A DNA stretch of 64,000 nucleotides. Origin: Treponema sp. (lineage in GTDB: Bacteria > Spirochaetota > Spirochaetia > Treponematales > Treponemataceae). The DNA is taken from assembly GCA_016293495.1 (NCBI GenBank), contig JAEDED010000002.1, positions 98,421-162,420 on the forward strand, in the 5' to 3' direction. Under the pieces are notes generated by a model. The model worked only from the letters and a program-made list of their open reading frames with translations. It was not told the DNA's origin and did not search any database. The position numbers and the translations under genes are program-made. This document shows, piece by piece, positions 18,562 to 27,869 of this stretch (position 1 is its first letter; each line of letters starts with the position of its first letter).

Positions 18562-19491
18562 TTACGCAAAAATCTTGTTTGTAGATTTTTCATAAAGGAA
18601 TCTTACGTCTTCTTCTTTTATTGAAGTATAACGGCAAACTGCTGTTGTAAATGTTTTTTCATCATTCTGATACAGAGCCTCAACACAGCAGGTCAGGAAC
18701 ATCTTTCGTGTCTTTATGACAGTTGATTCAATCGGGAATGTAAGTTCAAGAGCATATTCTGCGCCACTATCAAGATGCATGTTAGAAGCTGTAGATGCAA
18801 ACACAATCCTTTCATAATCAGCATAGATAATATCTAAAGGTTCAGCTCTTCCTTCGACAGCCTGCATTTTTTCTTTTGCTTCAGAAAGATAACGACACAC
18901 AGGAATCAGCTGAAGACCGTTTCCGGCTGTACCCTGCTTTCTTGCATGCGCAATGAATTCTTCAAGGTATGATTTTGTCTTCTGCTGAAGATCTTCCGGT
19001 ACATCACTCCATATAGGCTTAGAAAAAAGTCTGTAGCCCTCAAGAGGATAGCAGTTGATATGAACGTCAGTTTTTTCTTTACATGAATAGAATAAAGTTG
19101 CAGAAAAATCCAGAGGGCGTTCTTTTTCAAGTTCTGTAATACGGTTTATGCTTGAAGGAATTACAAGAGCCAGACCGCTTTTTACTTCTTTTAATTCAGT
19201 ATTAAAATACAGCCCAAGACGGTTAAAATAAAATTCAACACGAACATTTTTTGTCTGAAAATTCTGGACAGATTTTGGAGGATTTGTTAAGAGAATGATT
19301 CCCTGTTCAAGAACTTTTATCTGCTCTCCTTTAAGCGCAACCGGAAAGATTGCCGAAGAAGCAGGCTTGATTTCTGAACCTTCATTATTTTCAGAATCGT
19401 CAATCGGAGTAATTGTTACAGGAACATTCCCGTCGATTAAATACTGTAAAACAAGTTCACGTTCAATTCCAGATAAGCTGTTACTTTCCAT
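18562..19491 (-). CDS. Hypothetical protein with PilZ-like C-terminal region
   Basis: This 309-residue soluble protein has no signal peptide or membrane segment. The C-terminal third (about 215-300) alternates beta strands in the order YADYERIVFAST, GAEYALELTFPI and AVCRYTSI, which resembles PilZ domains, and treponemes have PilZ-like proteins with their own N-terminal domains. The classic c-di-GMP motifs (RxxxR and D/NxSxxG) are not clearly present, so nucleotide binding is doubtful. Start ATG at 19491 follows a GGGGG ribosome-binding site. It lies 14 bases after a lipoprotein gene and is probably co-transcribed. Confidence 0.6.
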   Translation of the reverse strand: MESNSLSGIERELVLQYLIDGNVPVTITPIDDSENNEGSEIKPASSAIFPVALKGEQIKVLEQGIILLTNPPKSVQNFQTKNVRVEFYFNRLGLYFNTELKEVKSGLALVIPSSINRITELEKERPLDFSATLFYSCKEKTDVHINCYPLEGYRLFSKPIWSDVPEDLQQKTKSYLEEFIAHARKQGTAGNGLQLIPVCRYLSEAKEKMQAVEGRAEPLDIIYADYERIVFASTASNMHLDSGAEYALELTFPIESTVIKTRKMFLTCCVEALYQNDEKTFTTAVCRYTSIKEEDVRFLYEKSTNKIFA

Positions 19492-19505
19492 AATTCATTC
19501 CCCCC

Positions 19506-20225
19506 TTACTGAATATTTTGTATATCTGCAATTTCTATATCAACAATCTTATATTTTGAAACGACCGAATCATTAGAACCAGTTGCTGAAAGCTCTTTTG
19601 ATTCTGAAGCAGAGCTGTCTTTCACTTCGGTACTAGATCCGGCTTTAGGATCTTTTGCCTGCATTTCTTTAAGGTAAACATTCATATCGACATAACGGTT
19701 ACTGCTAACCATTCGTACAGGCACCTGCACTGCATGTTCTCCGACAAAAGCCCGGCCTGAATACCAGTAACTGTTTTTCAAATCAAAATCCGAAAGGTCG
19801 TTAACCAGCAGCACCAGAGAAAAAACAGAATCCTTATCAAAGTAAGTTTCACATTCCTTACCCTGCTTAAAATCAGTCATAAATGAATAAAGCTCTGCCA
19901 TTGCATTTGCATCATTATCAGAAATATCAAGACTTCCAAAACCATCAATTTCTGGATAAACAGCAGGTTTCTCCCTGCCGGCTTCATAAGCCATAAAAGC
20001 ATCCGGATTAAGTCTGATTTCAGAAGAGATATAATCCATCGATGATATCTTTTCTGAAAGCCTTGTTTTTTCAAGTTCCAGTGTCCATTGATTTTGTTCA
20101 CGGTATTCATCTGCTGTATTTTTCAAATGCTTTGTCTTGAGAAGTTTATCTGCAATATCAGATCTGGAACATCCGGTAAAAAAGAGAACAGATATAAATG
20201 TAAGGATATAAAACCTTTTTAACAT
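19506..20225 (-). CDS. Hypothetical lipoprotein
   Basis: A 239-residue lipoprotein with signal MLKRFYILTFISVLFFTGC (C19 lipidated). The mature part is polar, with no recognised domain, and ends in a Ser/Thr/Lys-rich stretch before a short hydrophobic C-terminus (YKIVDIEIADIQNIQ). The frame opens with a GTG at 20234, but that codon lies in the GTGGGAA ribosome-binding region, so the ATG at 20225 is preferred. It is the first gene of a two-gene minus-strand run with the PilZ-like protein. Confidence 0.7.
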   Translation of the reverse strand: MLKRFYILTFISVLFFTGCSRSDIADKLLKTKHLKNTADEYREQNQWTLELEKTRLSEKISSMDYISSEIRLNPDAFMAYEAGREKPAVYPEIDGFGSLDISDNDANAMAELYSFMTDFKQGKECETYFDKDSVFSLVLLVNDLSDFDLKNSYWYSGRAFVGEHAVQVPVRMVSSNRYVDMNVYLKEMQAKDPKAGSSTEVKDSSASESKELSATGSNDSVVSKYKIVDIEIADIQNIQ

Positions 20226-20286
20226 ATTTCCCACTTACTATATTTTAACATAAAAACGTTATTATTGCAAAATCCAACTTTTGTGT

Positions 20287-20292
20287 TATAAT
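20287..20292 (+). promoter_or_regulatory. -10 element upstream of the ComFB gene
   Basis: A perfect TATAAT inside TGTGTTATAATTGTAAT. No good -35 match is visible at 16-18 bases. The same sequence context occurs upstream of smc. Confidence 0.45.
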
Positions 20293-20324
20293 TGTAATAT
20301 TGCAAGAAATTATTTGGGGGAATT

Positions 20325-21047
20325 ATGAAAATCCGTAATTTAATGGAAGACCTTGTTGAAACAAAGGTAAACAAACTCTACGACGATCTTAAAAAATACA
20401 ACACTGTCTGGCTTAGCTGCGACTGTGAAAACTGCCGACTTGATGCCATGGCTTTTGTATTAAACAGAATCCCTCCTAAATACATTATTTCATCGCGCGG
20501 AATTACACATACTGCTGCAGATCAAAATCTTACTCAGATTAAAGCTGATATTGATACACTTGCAATGGAAGGCATTCGTCTTGTAAGTTCTTCAAAAAGA
20601 CCTACACACAATCTTAATGCATCTTCTGAAGCCTTGTATATCAGCGGTTCACAACCATACTTCTTCTTCCCGGTATTCCAGGGAACTGTAATGGACGGAA
20701 CTACATTCGAGCCTCTTACAGATGTTTCAATTACATTGTTCAAAGACGGTAAACCTGCAGAAATGATTGACCAGACGTGGAGCAATCCTGCAAAGACATA
20801 TCTTTCAACAAAGGGTACTTATTCTTTCAACGTAAAACCAGAACCTGCAGACAAAGAAGGAGTTACAAAACAGTACGAATACTCTGTTCTTATTGAAGCA
20901 GAAGGTTATGAAAGCGTTTCTTATGCCTTCTCTCTTCCTGTAACAAGCGAAGTGCTTCATCAGACAAAAGGGCTTTCACTTTATTCCCTTAAGATTCAGA
21001 ATTTATTCCTCTTTCCTAAAGGACTTGAAAATCCAATGGAAGATTAA
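20325..21047 (+). CDS. ComFB-domain protein with a C-terminal beta-sandwich region
   Basis: The N-terminal ~55 residues match the late-competence ComFB family: an amphipathic helix (NLMEDLVETKVNKLYDDL), a cysteine cluster (C32, C34, C37 in CDCENC) and the following ALALN-PP equivalent AMAFVLNRIPPKY. The remainder (about 105-240) resembles a carboxypeptidase-regulatory/transthyretin-like fold (FQGTVMDGTTFEPLTDVSITLFK). ComFB domains are known to bind cyclic dinucleotides in cyanobacteria and are found in spirochaete motility/regulatory settings. The combination with a second domain is not standard. ATG at 20325 follows TTTGGGGG. Confidence 0.8.
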   Translation: MKIRNLMEDLVETKVNKLYDDLKKYNTVWLSCDCENCRLDAMAFVLNRIPPKYIISSRGITHTAADQNLTQIKADIDTLAMEGIRLVSSSKRPTHNLNASSEALYISGSQPYFFFPVFQGTVMDGTTFEPLTDVSITLFKDGKPAEMIDQTWSNPAKTYLSTKGTYSFNVKPEPADKEGVTKQYEYSVLIEAEGYESVSYAFSLPVTSEVLHQTKGLSLYSLKIQNLFLFPKGLENPMED

Positions 21048-21106
21048 TCAGGTTATTTAATATCAAAAAAAAAATAACTTTTTTTGAAAAATTTATATAA
21101 AAGCTA

Positions 21107-21133
21107 TTGACACTTTTTCTGATATTCTATAAT
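21107..21133 (+). promoter_or_regulatory. Promoter of tRNA-Val
   Basis: TTGACA (21107-21112) and TATAAT (21128-21133) are perfect consensus hexamers, 15 bases apart, ending 14 bases before the tRNA gene. Spacing is a little short. Confidence 0.65.
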
Positions 21134-21147
21134 ATAAAAACATCAAC

Positions 21148-21221
21148 GGACGATTAGCTCAGCTGGTACGAGCGTCTGGTTTACACCCAGAATGTCGGGG
21201 GTTCGATCCCCTCATCGTCCA
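21148..21221 (+). tRNA. tRNA-Val (anticodon TAC)
   Basis: A 74-nt cloverleaf with acceptor GGACGAT/ATCGTCC, anticodon loop TTTACAC and normal T loop TTCGATC. The discriminator is A and CCA is not encoded. Confidence 0.96.
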
Positions 21222-21252
21222 AAAGACTTGGTTTTTGCCAAGTCTTTTTTTT
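21222..21252 (+). terminator. Terminator after tRNA-Val
   Basis: AAAGACTTGG (21222-21231) pairs with CCAAGTCTTT (21238-21247), followed by T-run. Confidence 0.9.
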
Positions 21253-21325
21253 CTTTAAATTCCTTTTATATAAATTTTCCCTGAACTACTTTTAATATAC
21301 TGTGCAGATCTTACTTTTATAATAT

Positions 21326-21994
21326 TTATTTTTCTGTGTATGCGATTGATTTTTTTTCAAGCTTGCGGAAAGTCCAGCTGAAGAATGCTGTGATTACAAG
21401 ATAGAGAATCATTGCAGGAATATACACAAGTCTTGATGCAGAACCTGATGCAATGTTCTGAGTTACCTTTGTAATGTCCTGTAACGCTATTATAGAGACG
21501 ATTGAGGCATCTTTTAACACGAGGATGAACTCATTGCCTAACGGAGGAAGAAGACGCGGTATAGCCTGCGGTATGACAATATGAGAGATTGCCTGACGTC
21601 TGCTTAATCCAAGTGACAAGGCAGCTTCGATCTGTCCTCTGTCAATTGAAATAATGGCAGAGCGCACTACTTCTGCAAGATATGCACTTGAGTTCAAAGT
21701 GAACGCAATAAATGCCGCAAGGAACGGTGAACCGATTGTAAGGGCTGGACAGAAATCCGGCAAGGCGTAGTAAATAAAATAAAGCTGAAGTAATAAGGGA
21801 GTTCCTCTGAAAAAGAAAATATAAAACGAACAGATTGAATTTAATATTTTATTTTTAGCAATTTTACCCAAAGCAAGAAATACTGAAAAGATAAATCCTG
21901 CAGACACAGAAAGAATTGTGAGACCGATAGTAATTTTTGCTCCTCCAAGTAACTGAGGCATCCAGTTAATGAAGTTATTCCAAATCTGATTCAT
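21326..21994 (-). CDS. Polar amino acid ABC transporter permease
   Basis: A 222-residue HisM/GlnP-type permease with about five membrane helices. The EAA loop that contacts the ATPase is EAALSLGLSRRQAISHIVIPQA. The frame is open to 22141, but that extension runs through the tRNA-Pro gene and its terminator; the ATG at 21994 (MNQIWNNFINWM) gives the family-normal length and is chosen. The ribosome-binding site is weak. No binding protein or ATPase partner lies within the window; they must be encoded elsewhere, possibly just as unlinked genes. Substrate specificity cannot be read from a permease. Confidence 0.88.
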   Translation of the reverse strand: MNQIWNNFINWMPQLLGGAKITIGLTILSVSAGFIFSVFLALGKIAKNKILNSICSFYIFFFRGTPLLLQLYFIYYALPDFCPALTIGSPFLAAFIAFTLNSSAYLAEVVRSAIISIDRGQIEAALSLGLSRRQAISHIVIPQAIPRLLPPLGNEFILVLKDASIVSIIALQDITKVTQNIASGSASRLVYIPAMILYLVITAFFSWTFRKLEKKSIAYTEK

Positions 21995-22008
21995 AATCTT
22001 TTTTAAGG

Positions 22009-22040
22009 CAAAAAAAAAGACTTGCAAATCTGCAAGTCTT
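22009..22040 (-). terminator. Terminator after tRNA-Pro
   Basis: AAGACTTGCA (22017-22026) pairs with TGCAAGTCTT (22031-22040); on the minus strand it is followed by a run of T. It sits between tRNA-Pro and the permease start. Confidence 0.88.
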
Positions 22041-22044
22041 ATAA

Positions 22045-22117
22045 TCGGGATGACAGGACTTGAACCTGCGACATTCTGGTCCCAAACCAGACGCGCTACC
22101 AACTGCGCTACATCCCG
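22045..22117 (-). tRNA. tRNA-Pro (anticodon TGG)
   Basis: A 73-nt cloverleaf with acceptor CGGGATG/CATCCCG, anticodon loop TTTGGGA, normal T loop TTCAAGT and discriminator A. CCA is not encoded. Confidence 0.96.
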
Positions 22118-22199
22118 TAAAACGTGATAAAAATATAGCATTTTTACTTAATTGAATCAAGCAGTAAACTACATTTTTTTCACATTTTTTATAAAAAAA

Positions 22200-22273
22200 T
22201 GACCCTTGGCAGAATCGAACTGTCGACAACTTGCTTAGAAGGCAAGTGCTCTATCCAGCTGAGCTAAAGGGCC
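22200..22273 (-). tRNA. tRNA-Arg (anticodon TCT)
   Basis: A 74-nt cloverleaf with acceptor GGCCCTT/AAGGGTC (one G-T pair), anticodon loop CTTCTAA, normal T loop TTCGATT and discriminator A. CCA is not encoded. Confidence 0.95.
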
Positions 22274-22361
22274 GATAGAAACTATATTATAGGATTTTCG
22301 AAGTTTAATCAAGTGCGTGGAACGGGATTTTAGAAATTTAACTTAATCAAACCAAGGAATT

Positions 22362-23132
22362 CTACCAGTTATTTTCTGAAGAAGAGTTGATTTTGATTGT
22401 ACCTAAGTGAAGAAGATTTGAATAATAAAATTTATATGTAACATCATGACCTAATGCTACGGCATACATATTAACATAATAAATATTATCAGAAGGTGTA
22501 GAACCATCAAAATCATTGTTGCCAGATTCTGGTTTCGGACTGTTTATATCAGAATCACTTCTTCCAAAATTGAATGCAAGATTCTGGCCGTTTTTTGTTT
22601 CTGCACGTTTTGGCTTTGTTCCAGTGTCTGAATTATCTATAAGGACACATGGAACTGTGTCACTTGAAGGATTTAAGTCACTTTTAAGGTTATAATCAGT
22701 GAGTCTGATTTTTACTCTTTTATTGACTCCTGTCGCAGGAATAAGCATACCTTCGTCTAAAGCATTACTGTTCCTTAGTTCTTTGTAACCTTTTGATTTT
22801 ATCAAGTCAATTGAAGCACCATAGTTAGTATCTGTATTTATATTTTCTACAGCAGTTATATCAGAACTAAGCGTACTCTTACTTCCATATATTTTATAAT
22901 AAATGGCTGTCCCCATAAATTTAAAATCACTTGTAAGATTTTGATTCTCAAAGGTTGAAAAATCGATATAGTTTTTTGTAGGGTCGTCATTAGATAAGGT
23001 AGCAGCCGGGTTATGATTACTAATCGGTGCCTTTAAAACATAAAAGGTATCAAGCCCACAGGAAGTTAAACCTGCAACAGATAACATAACTAACAAGAAA
23101 CTAAGTATGTTATTCTTTAACTTGATACCCAT
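22362..23132 (-). CDS. Hypothetical lipoprotein
   Basis: A 256-residue protein with a lipoprotein signal (MGIKLKNNILSFLLVMLSVAG, lipobox LTSC, C25). The mature region is Asn/Ser/Asp-rich and carries no recognised domain. Its C-terminal ~60 residues (NIYYVNMYAVALGHDVTYKF) look beta-rich. It lies 29 bases downstream of a TPR membrane-protein gene on the same strand and could be co-transcribed. Probably anchored in the envelope. Confidence 0.7.
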   Translation of the reverse strand: MGIKLKNNILSFLLVMLSVAGLTSCGLDTFYVLKAPISNHNPAATLSNDDPTKNYIDFSTFENQNLTSDFKFMGTAIYYKIYGSKSTLSSDITAVENINTDTNYGASIDLIKSKGYKELRNSNALDEGMLIPATGVNKRVKIRLTDYNLKSDLNPSSDTVPCVLIDNSDTGTKPKRAETKNGQNLAFNFGRSDSDINSPKPESGNNDFDGSTPSDNIYYVNMYAVALGHDVTYKFYYSNLLHLGTIKINSSSENNW

Positions 23133-23161
23133 AACGATAAATCTATATTTCTGAAAAAAGA

Positions 23162-23857
23162 TTATTCTGTTTTTCCGTCAATCTGCATCTGGAGAAGACG
23201 GTCTTTTGAATAGTTGAACCATGGATCCTGAGGATTGTTTCTTGAAACAACTTCAAGGTATGCATCTTTAGCACCAAGGTAGTCAAGTGTAACTTCCTTG
23301 AGGCGTCCAACTGAGAACCATGCATGTGTTGGATCAGCAAATTCCTTATCATTAGCTGCAATTGTGTAATATTCAATTGCTTTTTCGTTATCATTCATTT
23401 CTTCACAAGCTACAGCTGCGTTGAAATAACAGATACCTGAAAGATAAGATTTGCCTGCTTTTTTTGCGGCAGAAAGATATGCATCACGGGCAGCTTCGTT
23501 GTTATTTTTTCTCAACTGAACTTCTCCTGTAAGCATTTCTGCGCGTGCACCAACAATTCCACCTTTTGTAACATAAGGTTTAACAGCTTCAAGTGCATTG
23601 TCATAGTATGGCTGAAGTTCAGCATCACTTAATGCAGCAGTATTGTTTTTCAAAGCATATTCTGCGCTGTCAATAACGCTGAGAGCTTTTGAAGTATTTG
23701 AAGCTTCAACTGATTTATAAACAGCAAATGCAATTACACCTGCGAACACAACAGAAACAAGAACGATAAGAATGATTCTGTTTTTGCTGATGAATGATGC
23801 TGCTTTGTCTACAGTTTTTTCTTTATTTGGCTTTAATGTATCTTTGTTTTTTGCCAT
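23162..23857 (-). CDS. Membrane-anchored TPR protein
   Basis: A 231-residue protein with a lysine-rich cytoplasmic N-terminus, one membrane helix (about residues 30-48, ILIVLVSVVFAGVIAFAVY) and a periplasmic helical-repeat domain. TPR-like units are visible at NNNEAARDAYLSAAKKAG, NDNEKAIEYYTIAANDKE and DYLGAKDAYLEVVSRN. The layout resembles YfgM/ancillary SecYEG-translocon proteins, but family membership is not proven. The gene follows the sigma-54 activator after about 37 bases. Confidence 0.72.
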   Translation of the reverse strand: MAKNKDTLKPNKEKTVDKAASFISKNRIILIVLVSVVFAGVIAFAVYKSVEASNTSKALSVIDSAEYALKNNTAALSDAELQPYYDNALEAVKPYVTKGGIVGARAEMLTGEVQLRKNNNEAARDAYLSAAKKAGKSYLSGICYFNAAVACEEMNDNEKAIEYYTIAANDKEFADPTHAWFSVGRLKEVTLDYLGAKDAYLEVVSRNNPQDPWFNYSKDRLLQMQIDGKTE

Positions 23858-23894
23858 TGTAATGTCTCCTAAACTGCGGTAATCCGCACTTTTT

Positions 23895-25442
23895 TTATCT
23901 TATTCCTAATTCATTCAAAAGGCGCGCAAGATAAGTTCTCTGAATATCAAGAATTTTTGCTGCTTTTGTCTGATTATTTTTTGTCATTTCAAGAACTTTC
24001 ATTATGTATTTTTTCTTGAATGTATCTGTTGCCGTTTTTAACGACATATCATTTCCATCCATTATATCAGAAAATTCCATAGAAAATCTATCAGTTTTAG
24101 AAGATTCTTCTGACTTTTCATTAACAATCAGTCCTAAATCTTCAAATTTTATGCATGGAGGAACACCCATTACACATGCACGTTCGATAGCATTTTCCAG
24201 TTCGCGGATATTTCCCGGCCAGTCATAATCATATAATCTGGCAAGAGCACTCTCGCTGATTCCTGTAAAGTTCTTCTTTGTTTCGGAGCGAAACTTGTTG
24301 ATAAAAAACAACGAAAGCGGTTCAATATCTTCTTTTCTATTTCTAAGCGGAGGAATTCTCAAAGGAACTACATTTAATCTGTAATAAAGGTCGTTTCGGA
24401 ATTTTCCTTCTTCAACCATTTTCTCAAGATCTTTGTTTGTAGCCGCAATAATTCTTACATCTACACTTATAGTTTCACTAGAACCAACTCTTTCAAACGC
24501 TTTTTCCTGAAGAACACGCAGAAGTTTAGCCTGAAGTTCAAATGGAAGTTCTCCGATTTCGTCAAGGAATATTGTTCCCCCATCAGCCATTTCAAAACGT
24601 CCTTCACGGTTAGAAGAAGCATCGGTATACGCACCTTTTACATGTCCGAAAAGTTCACTTTCAAGAAGACTAGGTGCAAGAGCTGCACAGTTGATTCTTA
24701 CAAAAGGCTTGTCACGGCGATTGCTCTTCATATGAAGCTGTTCGGCAAAAAGTTCCTTACCTACACCGCTTTCACCTGTAATCAATACAGATGAGCTTGT
24801 TTTTGCAGCTTCTTCGACAACATGAAGAAGGTCAAGAATGGCAGGGCTTTTTGCAATGAAGGAATGATAATCTGAACCGGCAGAAATTGAATCCTGCAGT
24901 GAAGTAACTTCATCCTGGACAAACTTGAGGTTTGTTGCATTGTAATAAGCAAGCGCTGCCTGCTCACACAGAAGCTGAAGAAGCTTCAGGTCGGTATTAT
25001 CAAATCTTCTATGTTCTGATTTATTGAGAAGTTCAATAACTCCGATTACTTCATTATTTACACTCATTGGAACTGCAATCATAGTGTGACTTACGTAACC
25101 GGTTTTAATCTGAACATCTGTAAAAAAGCGGGGATCATCAGCCACATTGTTGATAAGGACCGGCTGATTATTCTGTGCAACCCAGCCTGCAATGCTCTGT
25201 TTACCAACAGGAACATTTTTTGCTTCAGCACCTTTTGGACCAAGTGCTACAGCAAAAGAAAGCGAACCATCGGCCTTATCAACAAGTAACAAAGACGACG
25301 ATTCGCACTCTACCAGCTGCATTGCTGATTCAAGAATAAAAACCATCATGGCATTAACGTCATTGTAGCTAGAATTTATTCTTGAATTTATGGCCATGAG
25401 TGTTTTGAATTTATCAACTGAAATAAAATCTATATCACTCAT
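23895..25442 (-). CDS. Sigma-54-dependent transcriptional activator with GAF sensor
   Basis: A 515-residue activator with three modules. A GAF domain (about 15-170) could bind a small ligand. The sigma-54 AAA+ domain (about 200-430) has Walker A GESGVGKE, Walker [14 protein letters not shown] and an arginine-finger region. The sigma-54 contact loop reads GAYTDA rather than GAFTGA. A Fis-type helix-turn-helix ends the protein ([21 protein letters not shown]). There is no receiver domain, so control is by ligand and not phosphorylation, as in FhlA/NifA-type proteins. Its target promoters are not evident in the window. Confidence 0.92.
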   Translation of the reverse strand: MSDIDFISVDKFKTLMAINSRINSSYNDVNAMMVFILESAMQLVECESSSLLLVDKADGSLSFAVALGPKGAEAKNVPVGKQSIAGWVAQNNQPVLINNVADDPRFFTDVQIKTGYVSHTMIAVPMSVNNEVIGVIELLNKSEHRRFDNTDLKLLQLLCEQAALAYYNATNLKFVQDEVTSLQDSISAGSDYHSFIAKSPAILDLLHVVEEAAKTSSSVLITGESGVGKELFAEQLHMKSNRRDKPFVRINCAALAPSLLESELFGHVKGAYTDASSNREGRFEMADGGTIFLDEIGELPFELQAKLLRVLQEKAFERVGSSETISVDVRIIAATNKDLEKMVEEGKFRNDLYYRLNVVPLRIPPLRNRKEDIEPLSLFFINKFRSETKKNFTGISESALARLYDYDWPGNIRELENAIERACVMGVPPCIKFEDLGLIVNEKSEESSKTDRFSMEFSDIMDGNDMSLKTATDTFKKKYIMKVLEMTKNNQTKAAKILDIQRTYLARLLNELGIR

Positions 25443-25456
25443 GTTTCTTCTCTAAA

Positions 25457-27172
25457 TTATTTTTTCTGAGCGTTGAAAGCATCTCCCAATGTATATGCAC
25501 CATCATTATCATCAGAAGAAGATGCAAGATACTGAGACATTTCATCACGCTGCTGTTTTTTCTTGAATTCTTTTACAGAGAAAGCAACTTTTTCTTTGAC
25601 CTGATTTACATCAACAACAAATACATTGATTTTGTCACCTACTTTGTATTTAGCAACAGCTTCTTCATATGGAACTTCTTTGTTGTCGCTCAAGTTAGCC
25701 TTGTTTACGAGACCTTCGATTCCACCGTCAACGCGTACGAAAAGACCAAAGTCTGTAATTGAAGTGATTTCACCTTCAATTGTAGAACCTGGCTTGTGGT
25801 TTTCTGCAAAGTCAGCCCAAGGGTTGTCAGAAAGCTGTTTAATTCCAAGACGGATTCTGTGCTGTTCTGGATCATTTTCAATTACAACTGCTTCTACAGT
25901 CTGATCTACAGCAAGTTCACTTCCTGGGTGTTTAAGTTTCTTTGTCCAAGAAATATCATCAGCATTGAGGTATCCGTCGATTCCATCTTCCATTGAGATG
26001 AAAGCACCAGAGTTTGTAAGTTTTACAACTTTACCGCTGATTTTCTTTCCAACTGGATATTTTTCTGTGATTGTGTCCCAAGGATTTGCAGTTGTCTGCT
26101 TAAGTCCAAGTGAAACGCGTCCAGCCTGAATGTCATATCCGAGGATCATACATTCAATTTCATCACCGATTTTTACCATATCAGATGGTTTATTGATTTT
26201 CTTTGTCCAAGAGAATTCACTGATGTGAGCAAGACCTTCGATTCCTTCTTCGAGTTCGATGAAAGCACCAAAGTCTGTAAGTTTTGTTACTTTGCCCTTA
26301 ACGATATCATTTACATGATAGTTGTCTTCAAAGTGCATCCAAGGATCTTCTGTGAAGTGCTTGAGAGAGAGGTTGATTCTCTTGTCAGCTGGATCAAGGC
26401 GGATAACCTTAAGTTCGATTTCCTGACCTTTTTTTACGAAATCCTTTGGACGAGTTACATGGCCCCAGCTCATATCATTGATATGAAGAAGTCCGTCGAA
26501 ACCACCAAGGTCGATGAAAGCACCGAAACTTGTGAAGCTCTTTACAGAACCTTTTACTGTATCGCCAATCTGTACTGTTTCGAAGAACTTGTCACGTGCT
26601 GTGTTCATTGATTCTTCGAGATATTTTCTACGGTTAACAACTACGTTAGCTTTGTTATCCGAATATAATCTTTCGATATAGAATTTGCCTTTGAGTCCTA
26701 CCAAAGATTCTGGTTTTTCAACTTTTGAGCTGTCTGACTGACTGATAGGAAGGAATGCGTGTATGTCGCCGCCGAGGTTAACCTCGTAACCGCCTTTAAC
26801 AACTTTTTCAATCTTTCCATCGATTGCTGTCTTTTCGTCAAATGCTTTGCGAACGTCTTTCCACATCTGCTTAGCATCAGCTTTTGCTTTAGAAACTTCT
26901 GGACCGTTTCTACCATCTTTCTTAAGAAGAACTACACTTACTGCTTCCCCGACTTTCGGCAGATTATCTGCGAACTCCGCTACGGGAATCTTACCCTCTG
27001 ACTTATAACCGATATCAAGGAATACATATTCACTTGAAACCTGAACAACGATACCTTCAACAAGCTGGCCGTCTTCAAGCGGTTTAAGATTATTGAGAGA
27101 TTCTTCTAATTGTGTCTGGATGTTACCCTTGGAGTTCTGGGCTTCTTCCTTTACCACTTCCATCTTTTCCAT
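25457..27172 (-). CDS. rpsA: 30S ribosomal protein S1
   Basis: A 571-residue protein with six S1 OB-fold repeats, the strongest at KGSVKSFTSFGAFIDLGGFD, KGKVTKLTDFGAFIELEEGI and EGEITSITDFGLFVRVDGGI. S1 feeds mRNA to the ribosome. A glutamate-rich N-terminus precedes repeat 1. The start is the ATG at 27172 after AAGGG; the in-frame ATG three codons on is a possible alternative. It lies 11 bases downstream of cmk. In some treponemes cmk and S1 are annotated as one fused gene; here they are separate. Confidence 0.95.
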   Translation of the reverse strand: MEKMEVVKEEAQNSKGNIQTQLEESLNNLKPLEDGQLVEGIVVQVSSEYVFLDIGYKSEGKIPVAEFADNLPKVGEAVSVVLLKKDGRNGPEVSKAKADAKQMWKDVRKAFDEKTAIDGKIEKVVKGGYEVNLGGDIHAFLPISQSDSSKVEKPESLVGLKGKFYIERLYSDNKANVVVNRRKYLEESMNTARDKFFETVQIGDTVKGSVKSFTSFGAFIDLGGFDGLLHINDMSWGHVTRPKDFVKKGQEIELKVIRLDPADKRINLSLKHFTEDPWMHFEDNYHVNDIVKGKVTKLTDFGAFIELEEGIEGLAHISEFSWTKKINKPSDMVKIGDEIECMILGYDIQAGRVSLGLKQTTANPWDTITEKYPVGKKISGKVVKLTNSGAFISMEDGIDGYLNADDISWTKKLKHPGSELAVDQTVEAVVIENDPEQHRIRLGIKQLSDNPWADFAENHKPGSTIEGEITSITDFGLFVRVDGGIEGLVNKANLSDNKEVPYEEAVAKYKVGDKINVFVVDVNQVKEKVAFSVKEFKKKQQRDEMSQYLASSSDDNDGAYTLGDAFNAQKK

Positions 27173-27183
27173 ATTGAACCCTT

Positions 27184-27816
27184 TTATTGGTGAATTTTGC
27201 TTATGATTATCTCACAAACACTTTCTATGGTCAAGTCTGATGTATCGATGTAAGTTGCATCTGGAGCGATTTTCAAAGCGCCTTCTGCCTTGCTTTTATC
27301 GAGTGCATCTCGCTTAATTATAGCTTCTTTAATTTCTTCAAGGGTAAGGTTACTTACGCCCTGGTCAAATCTGCGCTGAGCCTGAACGTCAATTCTGGCA
27401 TCAAGGTAGAATTTATATTCTGCGTCAGGGAATACGACAGTTGTCATATCACGTCCTTCGCATACAATACTGAGAGATTTTACGATTTCATGGAGGCGGT
27501 CGTTTACGATGTGTCGTACTTCAGGGATTGCCGAAACCGGCGAAGCGTTTGCGCTTACCTGATCTTCGTGAAGGCGGCTTTCTACGTCTACCCCGTTAAG
27601 AACCAAGTGGGAATTTACATAATCAAGCTGTTGTTTTTTACAGAAGTCGATAACAGCCTGCTTGTCAGTAATATCAATCTTTGCCTCAAGAAGTGCCAGT
27701 GTCAAACCTCGATAAAAGCTTCCGCTGTTTAAGAAGGTTACATTAAGCTTTTTTGCGATAAGTGAAGCTATTGTACTTTTTCCTGTTCCTGCTGGTCCAT
27801 CGATTGCTATTACCAT
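27184..27816 (-). CDS. cmk: Cytidylate kinase
   Basis: A 210-residue P-loop kinase converting (d)CMP to (d)CDP. Walker A is GPAGTGKST (residues 6-14), substrate-binding residues lie in NSGSFYRGLTLAL, CEGRDMTTVVFPDAEYKFYL, and the LID region around RRFDQGVSN. Length is slightly short but complete. Co-transcribed with rpsA, a very common bacterial pair. Confidence 0.96.
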   Translation of the reverse strand: MVIAIDGPAGTGKSTIASLIAKKLNVTFLNSGSFYRGLTLALLEAKIDITDKQAVIDFCKKQQLDYVNSHLVLNGVDVESRLHEDQVSANASPVSAIPEVRHIVNDRLHEIVKSLSIVCEGRDMTTVVFPDAEYKFYLDARIDVQAQRRFDQGVSNLTLEEIKEAIIKRDALDKSKAEGALKIAPDATYIDTSDLTIESVCEIIISKIHQ

Positions 27817-27869
27817 ATTTTTCTCCTGTTACTTCTATATTAATCGTATTAAAGTAGTTCTATTAAAAT

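Noticed and set aside
21995..22141. N-terminal extension of the ABC permease
   Set aside because: It would translate through tRNA-Pro and its terminator; ATG at 21994 gives normal length.
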